A stretch of 41,809 bases of DNA from JAPUIN01 sp041580375 (GCA_041580375.1 JBFGDZ010000006.1:1-41809), one strand, 5' to 3'. Counted from the first letter of the stretch, positions 20,784 through 30,386 are shown. The notes: generated by a model not told the origin, from the letters alone. Numbers and translations: made by a program.

Positions 20784-22354
20784 CGCGCGCGCCCGCGGAC
20801 GGCGGGTCGTCCGGCTCCGACGGCGCCCGGGCCGTGCGCGGGGTCGCGTGGGGCGGCGTGGAATCGGCCGCCGGGGCGATCACGGGCCTCGTCGTCACGC
20901 CGCTGATCGTGCGCGCCTTCGGGATCGAGGGTCTGGGGCTCTGGGCCGCATGCTGGTCGCTGGCGCACTCCGCCGGTCTCCTCGACCTGGGCATCGGCGC
21001 TTCCTACGCCCGCTTCACCGCGCGCGCCATAGCCCGGGGCGACGCCGCGGAGCTGAACGGCACCGTCGCGGCGGGCGTCGGGCTGCATCTGCTCCTCGCC
21101 GCGGCGATCGGCGCCCTGGGAGCGGCCGCCGGCCCCCTCGTCGTGTCGGCCTTCGCTCCCTCCGACGCGCTGCGGGGAGAGGCCGCCCTTCTTCTGGGGG
21201 GCGCCCTGGCGGTCGTCGTCCTCCGGTTGATCCTGTCCGCCTACCGGGGCGTTCTCGCCGGCGCGCAGAGGATCGACATCCTGGGCAGGATCGGCGCGCT
21301 CGTCACTCTCGTCGAGGGGGCCGGAGCCGTGACGATCGTGCTGGCCCACGGGCCCCTCCGCCTCCTCGCACTCAACGCGCTCGCGGCTGCCGCGCTCGCC
21401 TCGGCCCTGGAGGGGCTGGCGGCGCATCGTGTCTGCCCGGAGCTCAGGGTGCGCCCGTGGCGCGCCCGCAACGAGCAGTGGCGGCCGCTGTTCGGTTTCG
21501 CCCTGAAGCTCCAGGCGGCCCGCACCGCCGAGGTCCTGGCCCACCACGGCCCGCGCGTCGTCCTCGCCGCCGGTCCCGGACTCGCCGCGGCCGGGGTCTA
21601 CGATCTCGCGGCCCGGGTCGCCCGCGCCATGCAGGCGGTCGGCACGCTTCCGCTTCCGGTCGTGCAGCCTCTGGCCACCCGCCTTCAGGCGCTCGGCGAG
21701 GACCGGCGGCTCGCCCTTCTCCTCCAGCGGGCGACGCGATACGTCGGACTCCTCACGATCCCCTGCGCTGCCGTGCTGATCCTCGACGCCCCGGGCTTCC
21801 TGTTCGCCTGGACCGGGGACGCGGCGGCCGCCACTGCCGCGGCCGCGGCGACCCGCCTTCTCGTGGCCTCCGCCGCCATCACGCTGCTGGCTTCGCCGGC
21901 CCGCCTCGTGCTGCGCGGCCTCGGGCACGCGGGCCTGGAGGCATCCGCCGCGGGGGCCGGCGCCGCGCTTCACCTGACCCTGGCTGTCGTCCTCGCGGCG
22001 TCGCTCGGAGCCGAGGGCGTCGCTCTCGGCGCCCTCCTGGGAGCGGTTCTGGCCGCGTCCTGGCTCGGCCTCGGCGGCAGCCGGCTCCGCCGGGATCTGC
22101 TCGCTTTTCCGTTCCTCGCGAGCCTCGGCGGCGCGCTGGCGGCCGGCCTTCTGGCGTTCGCAGGCGGCTGGCTCGTCCGAAGCCTCGTCGTGCCCTCCGC
22201 CCTCCCGGCGATCGCGGGACGTGGGGCGGCGCTCGTGCATCTGGCGGCGGAGTCGGCGGGCGCGGGGCTGTTCTTCTTCGTTGCGGCGCTCGTCTCGGGA
22301 GGACTGCGGCGCGACGACCTGGCCCTGCTGCGGGCCGCGCGGGGCACGGCATGA
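20780..22354 (+). CDS. Oligosaccharide flippase (Wzx/MOP family)
   Basis: A 524-residue, Ala/Leu-rich membrane protein with roughly 12-14 hydrophobic helices. It would flip lipid-linked repeat units across the inner membrane. The N-terminal helix pattern GVAWGGVESAAGAITGLVVTPLIVRAFGIEGLGLW is characteristic of the polysaccharide biosynthesis/MATE-like flippases, with LLDLGIGASYARFTA in the second pair. ATG at 20780 overlaps the previous stop (ATGA), and its own stop overlaps the next ATG. A much longer frame begins upstream at 20123 but that part shadows the polymerase gene. Confidence 0.87.
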   Translation: MTRAPADGGSSGSDGARAVRGVAWGGVESAAGAITGLVVTPLIVRAFGIEGLGLWAACWSLAHSAGLLDLGIGASYARFTARAIARGDAAELNGTVAAGVGLHLLLAAAIGALGAAAGPLVVSAFAPSDALRGEAALLLGGALAVVVLRLILSAYRGVLAGAQRIDILGRIGALVTLVEGAGAVTIVLAHGPLRLLALNALAAAALASALEGLAAHRVCPELRVRPWRARNEQWRPLFGFALKLQAARTAEVLAHHGPRVVLAAGPGLAAAGVYDLAARVARAMQAVGTLPLPVVQPLATRLQALGEDRRLALLLQRATRYVGLLTIPCAAVLILDAPGFLFAWTGDAAAATAAAAATRLLVASAAITLLASPARLVLRGLGHAGLEASAAGAGAALHLTLAVVLAASLGAEGVALGALLGAVLAASWLGLGGSRLRRDLLAFPFLASLGGALAAGLLAFAGGWLVRSLVVPSALPAIAGRGAALVHLAAESAGAGLFFFVAALVSGGLRRDDLALLRAARGTA

Positions 22355-23412
22355 CGATCCTCTTCTCGGGCGCGTTCAACCCGCACTTCGAGGCGTTGCC
22401 GGAGTACCTGATCGCCGCATTCCGGCGGCTCGGTCACCGGGTCGAGACCTTCGATCACCGTGGTTACCTTCTGCCCGGCCGCGTGCGCCGGCGCGTGAGC
22501 GCTCTCGATCGCATCGATCGGTCGCTCCTGAACAGGCGGTTCCTCCGCAGGGTGCGTGCCGTGAGGCCGGACCTCGTCGTCGTCAACCAGGGCACCGCGC
22601 TCGCACCCTCGAGCCTGCGGGTCGCGAGGGACCTCGGGGCGCGATGCGTGAACTGGTTCTCGGACTATCCGCTCGAGTTCGAAGAGGGCCTGGCCCTCGC
22701 GCCGTCCTACGATGCGTTCTTCTCGGGATCGTCCCACGCCGCCGGGCGGATCCGCGGCGCGGGACACCGGCACGCCGGCTGGCTCCCGTTCGCCTGCGAC
22801 CCCGCGGTGCACCGCCCGGAGGAGCCGGGGTCCGGGACGCGCGCCCCGTTCGTCGCCTTCGTCGGCTCCCACTATCCCGAGCGCCAGATCCTGCTTCGCC
22901 ATCTGCGCGGGCTGCCGGTCGAGATCTGGGGGCCGGGATGGGCGCGTGCCGCCGGCGATCCGCACATCGCGCCGATGATCCGCGGAGATGCCCTGCGTCC
23001 CTCGCGGTGGCGGACTCTCTTCTCCCGCGCGAGCGGCGTGCTGAACATCCACTACGGCTCCTTCGGGCCGCGCGAGGTCTCGGGCGATCTCGCCAACACC
23101 CGGGTGTTCGAGATCCTCGGCTGCGGCGCGCTGCAGATCGTGGATCGCCAGGGGGACGTCCTGCGCCTGTTCCGGGAGGGCACCCACCTGTGGGCCTTCT
23201 CCTCGGGCGATGAGCTGCGGTCGCGGGTCGAAGCGGCGCTGCGCGACGAGGCCGGCGGCCGCGCCGTCGCGGCGCGCGGCCGCGAGGAGGTGCTCGCGCG
23301 GCACACCTATGAGCACCGCGCCCGTCTCCTGGCCGATCCCGCCTTCACGGGCTTTGCCGTCGATCCGGAGCAGCCCGCGTCCGTCCGCCTCGCGGGGGGA
23401 GGCCGCGCGTGA
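22351..23412 (+). CDS. CgeB-like glycosyltransferase
   Basis: A 353-residue cytoplasmic protein resembling the CgeB/DUF3880 glycosyltransferases. It opens ILFSGAFNPHFEALPEYL, has RPDLVVVNQGT and WFSDYPLEFEEGLA in the N-terminal half, then AFVGSHYPERQILLRHL, LNIHYGSFGPREVSG and NTRVFEILGCGALQIVD, where the acceptor/donor site of GT-B enzymes usually lies. It ends with the common C-terminal RAREEVLARHTYEHR-type helix. Donor and acceptor sugars are unknown. It is bounded by 4-base overlaps on both sides. Confidence 0.75.
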   Translation: MTILFSGAFNPHFEALPEYLIAAFRRLGHRVETFDHRGYLLPGRVRRRVSALDRIDRSLLNRRFLRRVRAVRPDLVVVNQGTALAPSSLRVARDLGARCVNWFSDYPLEFEEGLALAPSYDAFFSGSSHAAGRIRGAGHRHAGWLPFACDPAVHRPEEPGSGTRAPFVAFVGSHYPERQILLRHLRGLPVEIWGPGWARAAGDPHIAPMIRGDALRPSRWRTLFSRASGVLNIHYGSFGPREVSGDLANTRVFEILGCGALQIVDRQGDVLRLFREGTHLWAFSSGDELRSRVEAALRDEAGGRAVAARGREEVLARHTYEHRARLLADPAFTGFAVDPEQPASVRLAGGGRA

Positions 23413-24518
23413 GCGCGCCACGCGTCCTGCACGTCGTCGAGTCCCTCGGCATCGGAGGGATCGAGCGCATCGTCGAGATGCTCGCACGCCACCACCGCGG
23501 CTCCTTTCGCATCGAGGTGCTGTGCACATCGCGGGGTGGCCCGATCGCGGAGGCGCTGCGCGAGGGGGGCACGCCGGTCCGCGTGCTCGACGTGGGGTCC
23601 TACTATCCGTCCGGGATCGCGCAGGTGGCCCGGGTGTTCCGCACCAGCCGCCCCGACGTCGTGCACGGACACGGGCATTTCGCGGGCGTGCTCGCGCGCG
23701 GCGCGGCCCTGTGGGCCGGCGTCGGCGTCGTCGTCCATCACCTCCACACCATCGACACGACGCTTCGTCGCCGGCACCGGGAGCTGGAACGGCTCCTCGG
23801 GGGACTGACCTCCGCCGTGATCTGCTGCTCCGGCGCCGTCGAGAGCCACGCGCGGCGCGACCTCCGGCTTCCCTCCGCCCTCCTGCGGACGATCCCGAAC
23901 GGGATCGATCCGGCCCCCGAGGTCCCGCGTGCCCGCGCGCGCGAGGCGCTCGGCCGGCCGCGCTCGCCCGTGATCGGCTGCGTCGGAGGCCTGGCGCCCC
24001 ACAAGGGACAGGCCGTCCTGCTGCGCGCTCTCCCGCCACTGGCCGACCGCGTGAAGCGGGGCACCGTGATCTTCGTCGGGGACGGGGTCGAACGGGACGC
24101 GCTCGAGAGGAAGGCCCGGCGCGCTCCGGCCGGCTGGTCGGTCCGCTTCCTCGGCGCGCGTCCGGATGCCCGGGCTCTGCTGCCCGCCTTCGATCTCGCC
24201 GTGATCCCGTCGATCGAGCGCGAGGGATTCGGCCTGGCGGCGCTGGAGGCGATGGACGCCGGGATTCCCGTCGTCGCGTCCGCGGTGGGAGGCCTGCCGG
24301 AGATCGTGGAGTCGGGGGTGACGGGGCTGCTCGTTCCGCCGTCCGACCCGGAGGCTCTCGCGGGGGCGATCGCGTCCGTGTGGGCCGACGGCGGGCGCGG
24401 CCGCGCCCTGGGGGCTTCGGGTCGCGCGCGGGTCGAGAGCCGCTTCCGCGGCGCGTCGATGGCGAGCCGGATCGCGACCGTCTACGAGGAGGCTCTGCGT
24501 GAGCGACCCGCGGCCTAG
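23409..24518 (+). CDS. Glycosyltransferase family 4 (first of four)
   Basis: A 369-residue GT-B enzyme. The N-terminal fold begins VLHVVESLGIGGIERIV, typical of GT4 acceptor domains. The nucleotide-sugar domain has GCVGGLAPHKGQAVLL and the E-x7-E motif EGFGLAALE, followed by AMDAGIPVVASAVGGLPEIV. No membrane segments. It adds a sugar to the lipid-linked repeat unit at the cytoplasmic face; specificity cannot be read. GTG at 23409 forms a GTGA overlap with the previous stop. The next gene starts 20 bases before its end. Confidence 0.9.
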   Translation: MSAPRVLHVVESLGIGGIERIVEMLARHHRGSFRIEVLCTSRGGPIAEALREGGTPVRVLDVGSYYPSGIAQVARVFRTSRPDVVHGHGHFAGVLARGAALWAGVGVVVHHLHTIDTTLRRRHRELERLLGGLTSAVICCSGAVESHARRDLRLPSALLRTIPNGIDPAPEVPRARAREALGRPRSPVIGCVGGLAPHKGQAVLLRALPPLADRVKRGTVIFVGDGVERDALERKARRAPAGWSVRFLGARPDARALLPAFDLAVIPSIEREGFGLAALEAMDAGIPVVASAVGGLPEIVESGVTGLLVPPSDPEALAGAIASVWADGGRGRALGASGRARVESRFRGASMASRIATVYEEALRERPAA

Positions 24519-25653
24519 GATTCGCGTCGGGCTCCTGAGCGGACGCGCCGACTTCTACGGCGGCGGCCAGATCAGTCTCCTCGAGCTCGCCGTCGCCCTC
24601 CGGGACGGACCGGTCGACCCGGTCGTCATCCTTCCCGGTCCCGGCCCTCTCGCGAGCGCCCTCAGCGAGACGCGGATCCCCTGGATCCCTCTCGCGCTGC
24701 CTCCTCTGCGGCCGCTGACGGTCTACCGAGCGCCGACGGCGCTCCTGCGACTGGTGCGCGAGACGCGCGACAGGCGGCTCGATCTGCTGCACAGCGACGG
24801 CCCCCGGACGGCACTGTACGCGGGTCTGGCCGCCCGGTGGTCGGGCGGGAGACACGTCTGGCACCTGCGCGCCTCGCGCGGCGCCCCTCTCCTGCCCGAT
24901 CGACTGCTGTCCGCGCTGTGCGACGGGATTTACGCGGTCTCGCGCGCCGCCGCATCGCGGAGCGCCGCGCTCCGCGCCTCGACGCGCGTGCGCGTGATCC
25001 CGACGGGCCTCCCGGAGATCGATTTTCTCGATCGCCGCGCCGCCCGTCAGGCTCTGGGGCTGCCGGAGCACGTCCTCGTCGCCGGCTACGTCGGACGCCT
25101 CGAGCCGGCCAAGGGCGTGGACGTCGCGATCCGCGCGATGCCGTTCATTCGCCGCGAGGTTCCGGAAGCCCTCCTGGTCCTCGTCGGCGCGGCGGATCGG
25201 GAGGAGCCCGCGATCCGGCGGCTGGTGCGCGAGGCGGGCATGCAGGACGCCGTGTTTCTCGCCGGCGCGAGACACCGCGCGGCGCGGCTCCTGCCGGCGT
25301 TCGACCTCCTCCTTCACCCGTCCCGTCATGAGGCGCTCCCACGGGTGCTCATCGAGACGCTCTTCGCCGGAGTCCCCGCGATCGCGACCGACGTGGGCGG
25401 GACGCCCGAGGTGATCGAACAGGGGGAGACCGGACTGCTCGTCCCGCCGGACGATCCGGCGACGCTGGCGCGATCCGCCTCCCTGCTCGCCCGCGATCCC
25501 GACCGCCGCCGACGCATGGCCGAGGCGGGACGGCGCCAGGCCCGCGCGCGCTTCACCGCGGCGCGCATGGCGCGCGACGTCATCGAAGGATATCGCTCGA
25601 TCCTGAACCGATCGCCGGCGCCGCAGGCGCCGCTCCAGGAGGCCGCCCGATGA
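24499..25653 (+). CDS. Glycosyltransferase family 4 (second of four)
   Basis: A 384-residue GT-B enzyme. It starts RIRVGLLSGRADFYGGGQISLLEL, has GYVGRLEPAKGVDVAIRAM at the start of the donor domain and E-x7-E as EALPRVLIE, followed by FAGVPAIATDVGGTPEVIEQG. GTG at 24499 lies inside the end of the previous gene and is preceded by GAGGAGG with good spacing. Its stop overlaps the methyltransferase ATG by 4 bases. The acceptor-domain Gly-rich GGGQ loop is normal for the family. Sugar specificity is unknown. Confidence 0.9.
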   Translation: MSDPRPRIRVGLLSGRADFYGGGQISLLELAVALRDGPVDPVVILPGPGPLASALSETRIPWIPLALPPLRPLTVYRAPTALLRLVRETRDRRLDLLHSDGPRTALYAGLAARWSGGRHVWHLRASRGAPLLPDRLLSALCDGIYAVSRAAASRSAALRASTRVRVIPTGLPEIDFLDRRAARQALGLPEHVLVAGYVGRLEPAKGVDVAIRAMPFIRREVPEALLVLVGAADREEPAIRRLVREAGMQDAVFLAGARHRAARLLPAFDLLLHPSRHEALPRVLIETLFAGVPAIATDVGGTPEVIEQGETGLLVPPDDPATLARSASLLARDPDRRRRMAEAGRRQARARFTAARMARDVIEGYRSILNRSPAPQAPLQEAAR

Positions 25654-26516
25654 CGGGAATGACGGGGCTTCCCGCTCCCGCGCAGCGCCCCACGCGGCCC
25701 TGTCCCGCGTGCGGGCTTCGGGGCATGGAGCGCGGGGCGGATCGCGGAGCGATCGCGCCGCGGCCCGTGCGCTGCCGGGACTGCGACATCGTCTTCGTCG
25801 ATCCGCTGCCGCCGGCCGCCCTCGATCCGCGGACTTACGGGGACGACTACTACGAGCCCTGGCAGAGCGCGCGCGAGGAGAGAGCGCGCTCGGCGCTCTG
25901 GAGGCGCCGCCTGCGTCAGGTCGCGTATCGGGCGGACGTGGGAACGTTGCTCGACGTCGGCTGCGGGGACGGCCTCTTCCTCGCGATCGCTCGCGCCTCC
26001 GGGTGGTCGGCGGAGGGGATCGAGTTCTCCCCCGCCGGAGCGAGGCGCGCCTCCGAGCGGCTGGGCCGGCCGATCGCCCTGGGCGATCTGGCCCGGGGGA
26101 ACGTTCTGCGCGGGCCCTTCCGGGTCGTGACCCTGTGGCACGTCCTGGAGCATCTGCCCGACGCCAGCGCGATGATCGAGGCCGTCAGGCAGCGGCTCGA
26201 GCCCGGCGGGCTCGTCGTCGTCGCCGTTCCGAACCTGGACAATCTCTTCCTGCGCGCGGCGTACCGGCTGGTCAGGCTGCGCCCACTCCCGCTGTTTGAA
26301 CAGGGTGCGCGCGAGCCCCACCTCACCCATTTCGACGCGACCACCCTGCGCGGCCTGCTCGAGCGTCACCGTTTCGAGCGGATCGAGATCCTGCCGGACC
26401 GCTGCGCGCTCAAGCCGGCCAAGAGATTCATCGATGCCGCCGCCGCGCTCGCCTCACGCGCGGGCCGTCGATGCTTCACCGACGCCATCGTCGCCTTCGG
26501 GAGGACCCCACGATGA
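25650..26516 (+). CDS. Zinc-ribbon class I SAM-dependent methyltransferase
   Basis: A 288-residue protein with an N-terminal zinc ribbon (C18, C21, C42, C45: CPAC and CRDC) followed by a Rossmann methyltransferase: motif I LLDVGCGDGLFL (100-111), acidic IEFSPAGARRA, and LWHVLEHLPD. This arrangement matches the Methyltransf_23 type often found in polysaccharide loci, where it modifies sugars or phosphosugars. It lies among glycosyltransferases with 4-base overlaps on both sides, so a sugar or lipid-linked intermediate is the likely substrate; that is inference. Confidence 0.87.
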   Translation: MTGMTGLPAPAQRPTRPCPACGLRGMERGADRGAIAPRPVRCRDCDIVFVDPLPPAALDPRTYGDDYYEPWQSAREERARSALWRRRLRQVAYRADVGTLLDVGCGDGLFLAIARASGWSAEGIEFSPAGARRASERLGRPIALGDLARGNVLRGPFRVVTLWHVLEHLPDASAMIEAVRQRLEPGGLVVVAVPNLDNLFLRAAYRLVRLRPLPLFEQGAREPHLTHFDATTLRGLLERHRFERIEILPDRCALKPAKRFIDAAAALASRAGRRCFTDAIVAFGRTPR

Positions 26517-27679
26517 CCCCGTTGGACGGGGGCGTCCCCGTGACGATCCGCCTGCCCGAGGATCGCATGATCGCCGATCGCCTACGGCGGGCGGCCCGCG
26601 GGGCGTGGCGCGCCGCGCGCATCCTCGCCCTCCTGCCGCTGTACGTCCGGCGGCTGCGTCGCGTCCGGCCGCCCTCCGCGGCCTCGATCCGCAGGCTGCT
26701 CGTGGTGCGCACCGATCGCCTCGGCGACATGGCGCTGAGCACCATGGCCCTCCAGGATCTGCGTCACCACTTCCGCAAGGCGGAGATCACCGTTCTCGCT
26801 CCCCCGTCGCCGCTCGCGCTGCTCGAGGCGCACCCCGCCGTCGACCGCCGGATCGAGCTGAAGGGGTCCAACCTGCCCCCCGATCTCGTGGGCCGGTTCG
26901 ACCTGGCGATCGATCTCACGCCCACCGACGCCCTCCTGGGTCCGCGGCTCCTTGCGCGTTCGCGCGCGCCCCTGCGCGCCGGCTTCGGCGGCGCCGGGCG
27001 CGAGGTGTTCCTGAACCTGTCGATCCCGAGGCCCGATCGATCCCGTCACCTGATTGATCTGAACCGCGATCTGCTCCAGCGGCTCGGCGTTCCCCCCGTC
27101 GCATTGAGACCCGCCCTGCACGTCACGCGGGATGAGATCGACGCAGCGCGATCCCGCCTCGGCGCCCTGGGCTCCGCACCGCCGCGGGTGGCCATCCATC
27201 CGGGTGGCACCTATCCGTCGCAGCGCTGGTCGCCCGAATGCTTCGCCGAAGTCGTGGTCCGCCTGACCGGCGGGGACGGAGCCGCCTGCATCGTGCTCGC
27301 CGGACCGGGAGAGGAGGAGGAGGCGCGGAGGATCTGCGACGCCACGCCGGACGCGCTGCCCGCCGGGCGGCTCAGTGTGCGCGAGATGATGGCGACGCTC
27401 TCCCTCTGCAACCTGTTCGTCGGCAACAACTCCGGACCGCTCCACATCGCCGGCGCGATGGGCGTCCCGACCGTCTCGGTCTCGGGACCGACCCACCCGG
27501 GACGCTTCGGCCCGCGGGGCGTGGCCGACAGCGTCGTGCGGCTCGATCTCCCATGCTCCCCCTGCGATCGGGGCCGCTGCTGGCATCACACTTGCCTGCG
27601 GGCGATCGAACCGATGGAAGTCTACCGTCTGGCCTCCGAGTCGCTGCGCGCCCCGGAGGCGCGTGAGGCGGCCCTGTGA
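26513..27679 (+). CDS. Glycosyltransferase family 9 (heptosyltransferase-like)
   Basis: A 388-residue GT9 enzyme. The signature begins RLLVVRTDRLGDMALSTMAL; the donor domain has VAIHPGGTYPSQRWSPECF and LFVGNNSGPLHIAGAMGVPTVSVSGPT. A Cys pair near the end (LPCSPCDRGRCWHHTCL) is common in this family. Members transfer ADP-heptose in LPS core synthesis or related sugars in surface glycans. ATG at 26513 overlaps the methyltransferase stop (ATGA); an ATG at 26471 would extend it by 14 residues into the previous gene. It carries about 60 residues of basic sequence before the fold, longer than usual. Confidence 0.88.
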   Translation: MTPLDGGVPVTIRLPEDRMIADRLRRAARGAWRAARILALLPLYVRRLRRVRPPSAASIRRLLVVRTDRLGDMALSTMALQDLRHHFRKAEITVLAPPSPLALLEAHPAVDRRIELKGSNLPPDLVGRFDLAIDLTPTDALLGPRLLARSRAPLRAGFGGAGREVFLNLSIPRPDRSRHLIDLNRDLLQRLGVPPVALRPALHVTRDEIDAARSRLGALGSAPPRVAIHPGGTYPSQRWSPECFAEVVVRLTGGDGAACIVLAGPGEEEEARRICDATPDALPAGRLSVREMMATLSLCNLFVGNNSGPLHIAGAMGVPTVSVSGPTHPGRFGPRGVADSVVRLDLPCSPCDRGRCWHHTCLRAIEPMEVYRLASESLRAPEAREAAL

Positions 27680-28917
27680 GCGCCGCCGCGATGCCGGCCC
27701 CGGCGATCGCGCGCGGCCTCGCGCCGATGCGGGAGCGCGGGCGCGCCGCGGCGTTGCCGCGCGGACGCCGGCTGGCCATCCTCCACCTGATCACCCGCCT
27801 CGAGCGGGGTGGCTCGAGCGATTGCACCCTGCTGCAGGCGATCGGCGCGGCGCGCCGCGGGCATCGCGTGACTCTCCTGAGCGGAGAGACCCTCAGTCCC
27901 AGCCCGCTGATCGAGCGCGCCCGGGCCCAGAGCGGGATCACGTTCCGCACCATTCCCGACCTGATCCGCAGACCGAGCCCGCTGCGCGACCTCGCGGCGC
28001 TCATCGCCATCGCCCGCATCCTGCGGGAGTCCCGTTTCGACATACTGCACACGCACACGTCGAAAGCGGGCGTCCTGGGCCGGCTGGCCGCACGCCTGAC
28101 GCCGTCCCGGCCCGCCGTTCTTCACCAGCCCCACGGACACCTCTTTTACGGCTACTACGGCGTCGTCGGAACCGCGCTCGTCACGCTCGCGGAGCGGATC
28201 CTGGCGCCGCTCACGGACCGCACCATCACGCTGTCCCGACGGGGCACCGAGGAACATCTGCGCCGCGGCATCGGCCGGCCCGGGGATTACGCGTCGATCC
28301 CGTCGGGCGTCGATCTCGGTCCCTTCCGGCGCGCGGCGCGCCGCCGCGAGCCGGAGCGCGCCCGTCTCGGTTGCCGGCCTTCGGACGTCCTGGTCGGCAC
28401 CCTTTGCCGGCTGGAGCCGATCAAGGGCGTGGAGGACCTTCTCGCGGCATTCGCCCTGGCGGCGCCCGATCGGCCGTCGTTGCGGCTCCACCTCGCCGGC
28501 GACGGGCCTCTGGCCGGCGCACTCGAGGGGCGCGTCCGCGCCCTCGGACTCGCAGGACGCGTGACGATCGCTCGCTCGTGGGTGCCCCCCGAGACGATTC
28601 TGCCGGCGCTGGATCTCTTCGTTCTCGCTTCGCACAACGAGGGCATGGGGCGTGTGCTGATCGAGGCGATGGCGTGCGGCCGCCCGATCGTGGCGACCTC
28701 GGTGGGCGGGGTGCCGGAGGTGCTCGAGGAGGGCCGGTGCGGGCTTCTCGTCCCTCCCTCCGATGCACGGGCGATCGCCGACGCCATCCTCCGCATCTCC
28801 GGCGATACCCGGCTCTCCTCCACCCTGTCGGAGCGCGGGCGGCGACGCGCGCTGTCGTTCGGCGCGGGGCGCATGAACCGCGAGCTGCTCCGCCTCTACC
28901 GGTCGGTGGCGCCGTGA
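27676..28917 (+). CDS. Glycosyltransferase family 4 (third of four)
   Basis: A 413-residue GT-B enzyme. After a basic, Ala-rich N-terminus (about 30 residues) the fold starts RLAILHLITRLERGGSS. Further on, FDILHTHTSKAGVLGRLAA and HQPHGHLFYGYYG mark the acceptor domain of the WcaL/PelF-like GT4 group, and the donor domain has GTLCRLEPIKGVEDLLAA and E-x7-E as EGMGRVLIE followed by AMACGRPIVATSVGGVPEV. GTG at 27676 overlaps the previous stop. Substrate unknown. Confidence 0.9.
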   Translation: MSAAAMPAPAIARGLAPMRERGRAAALPRGRRLAILHLITRLERGGSSDCTLLQAIGAARRGHRVTLLSGETLSPSPLIERARAQSGITFRTIPDLIRRPSPLRDLAALIAIARILRESRFDILHTHTSKAGVLGRLAARLTPSRPAVLHQPHGHLFYGYYGVVGTALVTLAERILAPLTDRTITLSRRGTEEHLRRGIGRPGDYASIPSGVDLGPFRRAARRREPERARLGCRPSDVLVGTLCRLEPIKGVEDLLAAFALAAPDRPSLRLHLAGDGPLAGALEGRVRALGLAGRVTIARSWVPPETILPALDLFVLASHNEGMGRVLIEAMACGRPIVATSVGGVPEVLEEGRCGLLVPPSDARAIADAILRISGDTRLSSTLSERGRRRALSFGAGRMNRELLRLYRSVAP

Positions 28918-30386
28918 GCCGGCTTCTCGTCGACGTTCCGGGGGCCTTCCTGATCCTCATGGCCGCCGCATCTCCGCCCGCCCTCGCCCGCGCCGTCCCC
29001 GGCGAGGAGATGGTGAGCGTCATCCACCTGCACAGCGACAGGAGCGACGGGCACGGATCGCCGGCGGAGCTGGCCCGGGCGGCGCGCGAGGCGGACATCG
29101 ACGCCATCGTGCTCGCCGATCATTTTCTCGCGCGGGTCGCCTACGCTCCGTGGCCGCTCGGTCAGATTCTCGGATTCGGCGTGAGCGCCCCGTCCGTCAG
29201 CGGGACCGAGATCGATCGCTATCTGCGCGGGGTCGCCCGGGCCGATCGCGGGACGGAGGGCCTTCTGCTGCTGCCGGGGCTGGAGGTGGCGCCGCACGCA
29301 CGCTGGACGGGCTCTCTTCTGGCCCGCAGTCTCGAGCTGCGCGGCTGGCACCGTCATCTGCTGCTGCTCGGCGTCGACGAGGCGGACGCCCTGTCGCGTC
29401 TCCCCGTGTCAGGAAACCGCGCGGGCGGGGTCTACGGCCCCTGGTCATCGGCCTACCTGATTCCCGCGGCGGTGCTCGTGTGGGCGGCCCTGCGGCTCCA
29501 CGCGATACGCTCCGGCGAGCCCGTCTCCGGCGCGCGGACGCGGATCGGGCGGAGGGCAACCCCGCCGATCCTGGCGGGCGGGCTCTCCTTGTTCGTCCTC
29601 CTGGCCGGCTTCCCGTACCGCGTCGAGAGGTTCAGCCCGCTCGACGGCGATCCGGGAGCGGCCCCGTTTCGGGAGGTCGCCCGGTTCGTGCGCCACCTCG
29701 GCGGGCTCGCGATCCTGGCGCATCCCGAATCGGGAAGCGCAGGCACGGCGGCGTTCGGCGTCCGCCTGCGCACCGAGCCGTCTCCGTGGCTTCTGGAGCA
29801 CGGCGACCTCGATGGGTTCGCCGCGCTCCCCGAGGGGACCGAGACGATCATCCCTCCCGGAGGCGTGTGGGACCGGACCCTCACCGGGTACCTGTCGGGA
29901 ACGCGGCCGGCCCCGCCCTGGGCGATCGCCGAAAACGACGAGCACGATCCCCCCTCGCGAATCGATTTCGGGCTCCTGCAGACGGTGCTCTGGACGGACG
30001 TGCGCAGCCGTGACGGCTTCCTGGAGGCCCTGCGCCGCGGGCGGCACTACGCGCGCTGGACGCCGGCCGGCTCCCCGCCCCTGCGGCTCCGCGCGTGGAG
30101 CGCCTCCGCCTCCGGGACGACCGCCTACTCCGGAGACACGCTGATTAGCGCCGGAGAGGTCGTCGTCCGCGCGGCGGTGGACGGAGGGGATCGAGTTTCG
30201 GTTCAGGCGCGACTGATCCGGAACGGCCGGGTGATCCGGAGCCTCGAGGGGCCGCCGCCCCTCGAGATCGAGCTGCGCGAGGTCCCCCGCGCCGACGCCT
30301 TCTACCGGCTCGACGTCGAGGGCGCCTACCCGCGCCGCCTGCTCAGCAATCCCATCTTCGTCCGACGCGGAGGGAATCGTTCATGA
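28914..30386 (+). CDS. PHP-superfamily metallohydrolase with internal membrane segments
   Basis: A 490-residue protein. A weak signal or anchor (residues 4-25) precedes a PHP phosphoesterase fold: IHLHSDRSDGHG (H38, H40, D45), LADHF (H70), PGLEVAPH (E124, H128), then after a break LGGLAILAHPESG (H270) and ENDEHD (D342, H344). Between the two halves lie two hydrophobic segments (about 181-196 and 218-234), as if a membrane hairpin were inserted into the fold. The metal ligands suggest an active enzyme of the polymerase-and-histidinol-phosphatase type. In a glycan locus it could remove a phosphate, perhaps outside the inner membrane; no substrate can be named. GTGA start overlap. Confidence 0.75.
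   Translation: MSRLLVDVPGAFLILMAAASPPALARAVPGEEMVSVIHLHSDRSDGHGSPAELARAAREADIDAIVLADHFLARVAYAPWPLGQILGFGVSAPSVSGTEIDRYLRGVARADRGTEGLLLLPGLEVAPHARWTGSLLARSLELRGWHRHLLLLGVDEADALSRLPVSGNRAGGVYGPWSSAYLIPAAVLVWAALRLHAIRSGEPVSGARTRIGRRATPPILAGGLSLFVLLAGFPYRVERFSPLDGDPGAAPFREVARFVRHLGGLAILAHPESGSAGTAAFGVRLRTEPSPWLLEHGDLDGFAALPEGTETIIPPGGVWDRTLTGYLSGTRPAPPWAIAENDEHDPPSRIDFGLLQTVLWTDVRSRDGFLEALRRGRHYARWTPAGSPPLRLRAWSASASGTTAYSGDTLISAGEVVVRAAVDGGDRVSVQARLIRNGRVIRSLEGPPPLEIELREVPRADAFYRLDVEGAYPRRLLSNPIFVRRGGNRS

Noticed and set aside
21970..25329. A 1119-codon open frame on the minus strand under the flippase and glycosyltransferase genes
   Set aside because: It is Arg/Pro-rich with no domain motifs, and the plus strand carries well-supported genes throughout. 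Long antisense frames are common at this GC content.
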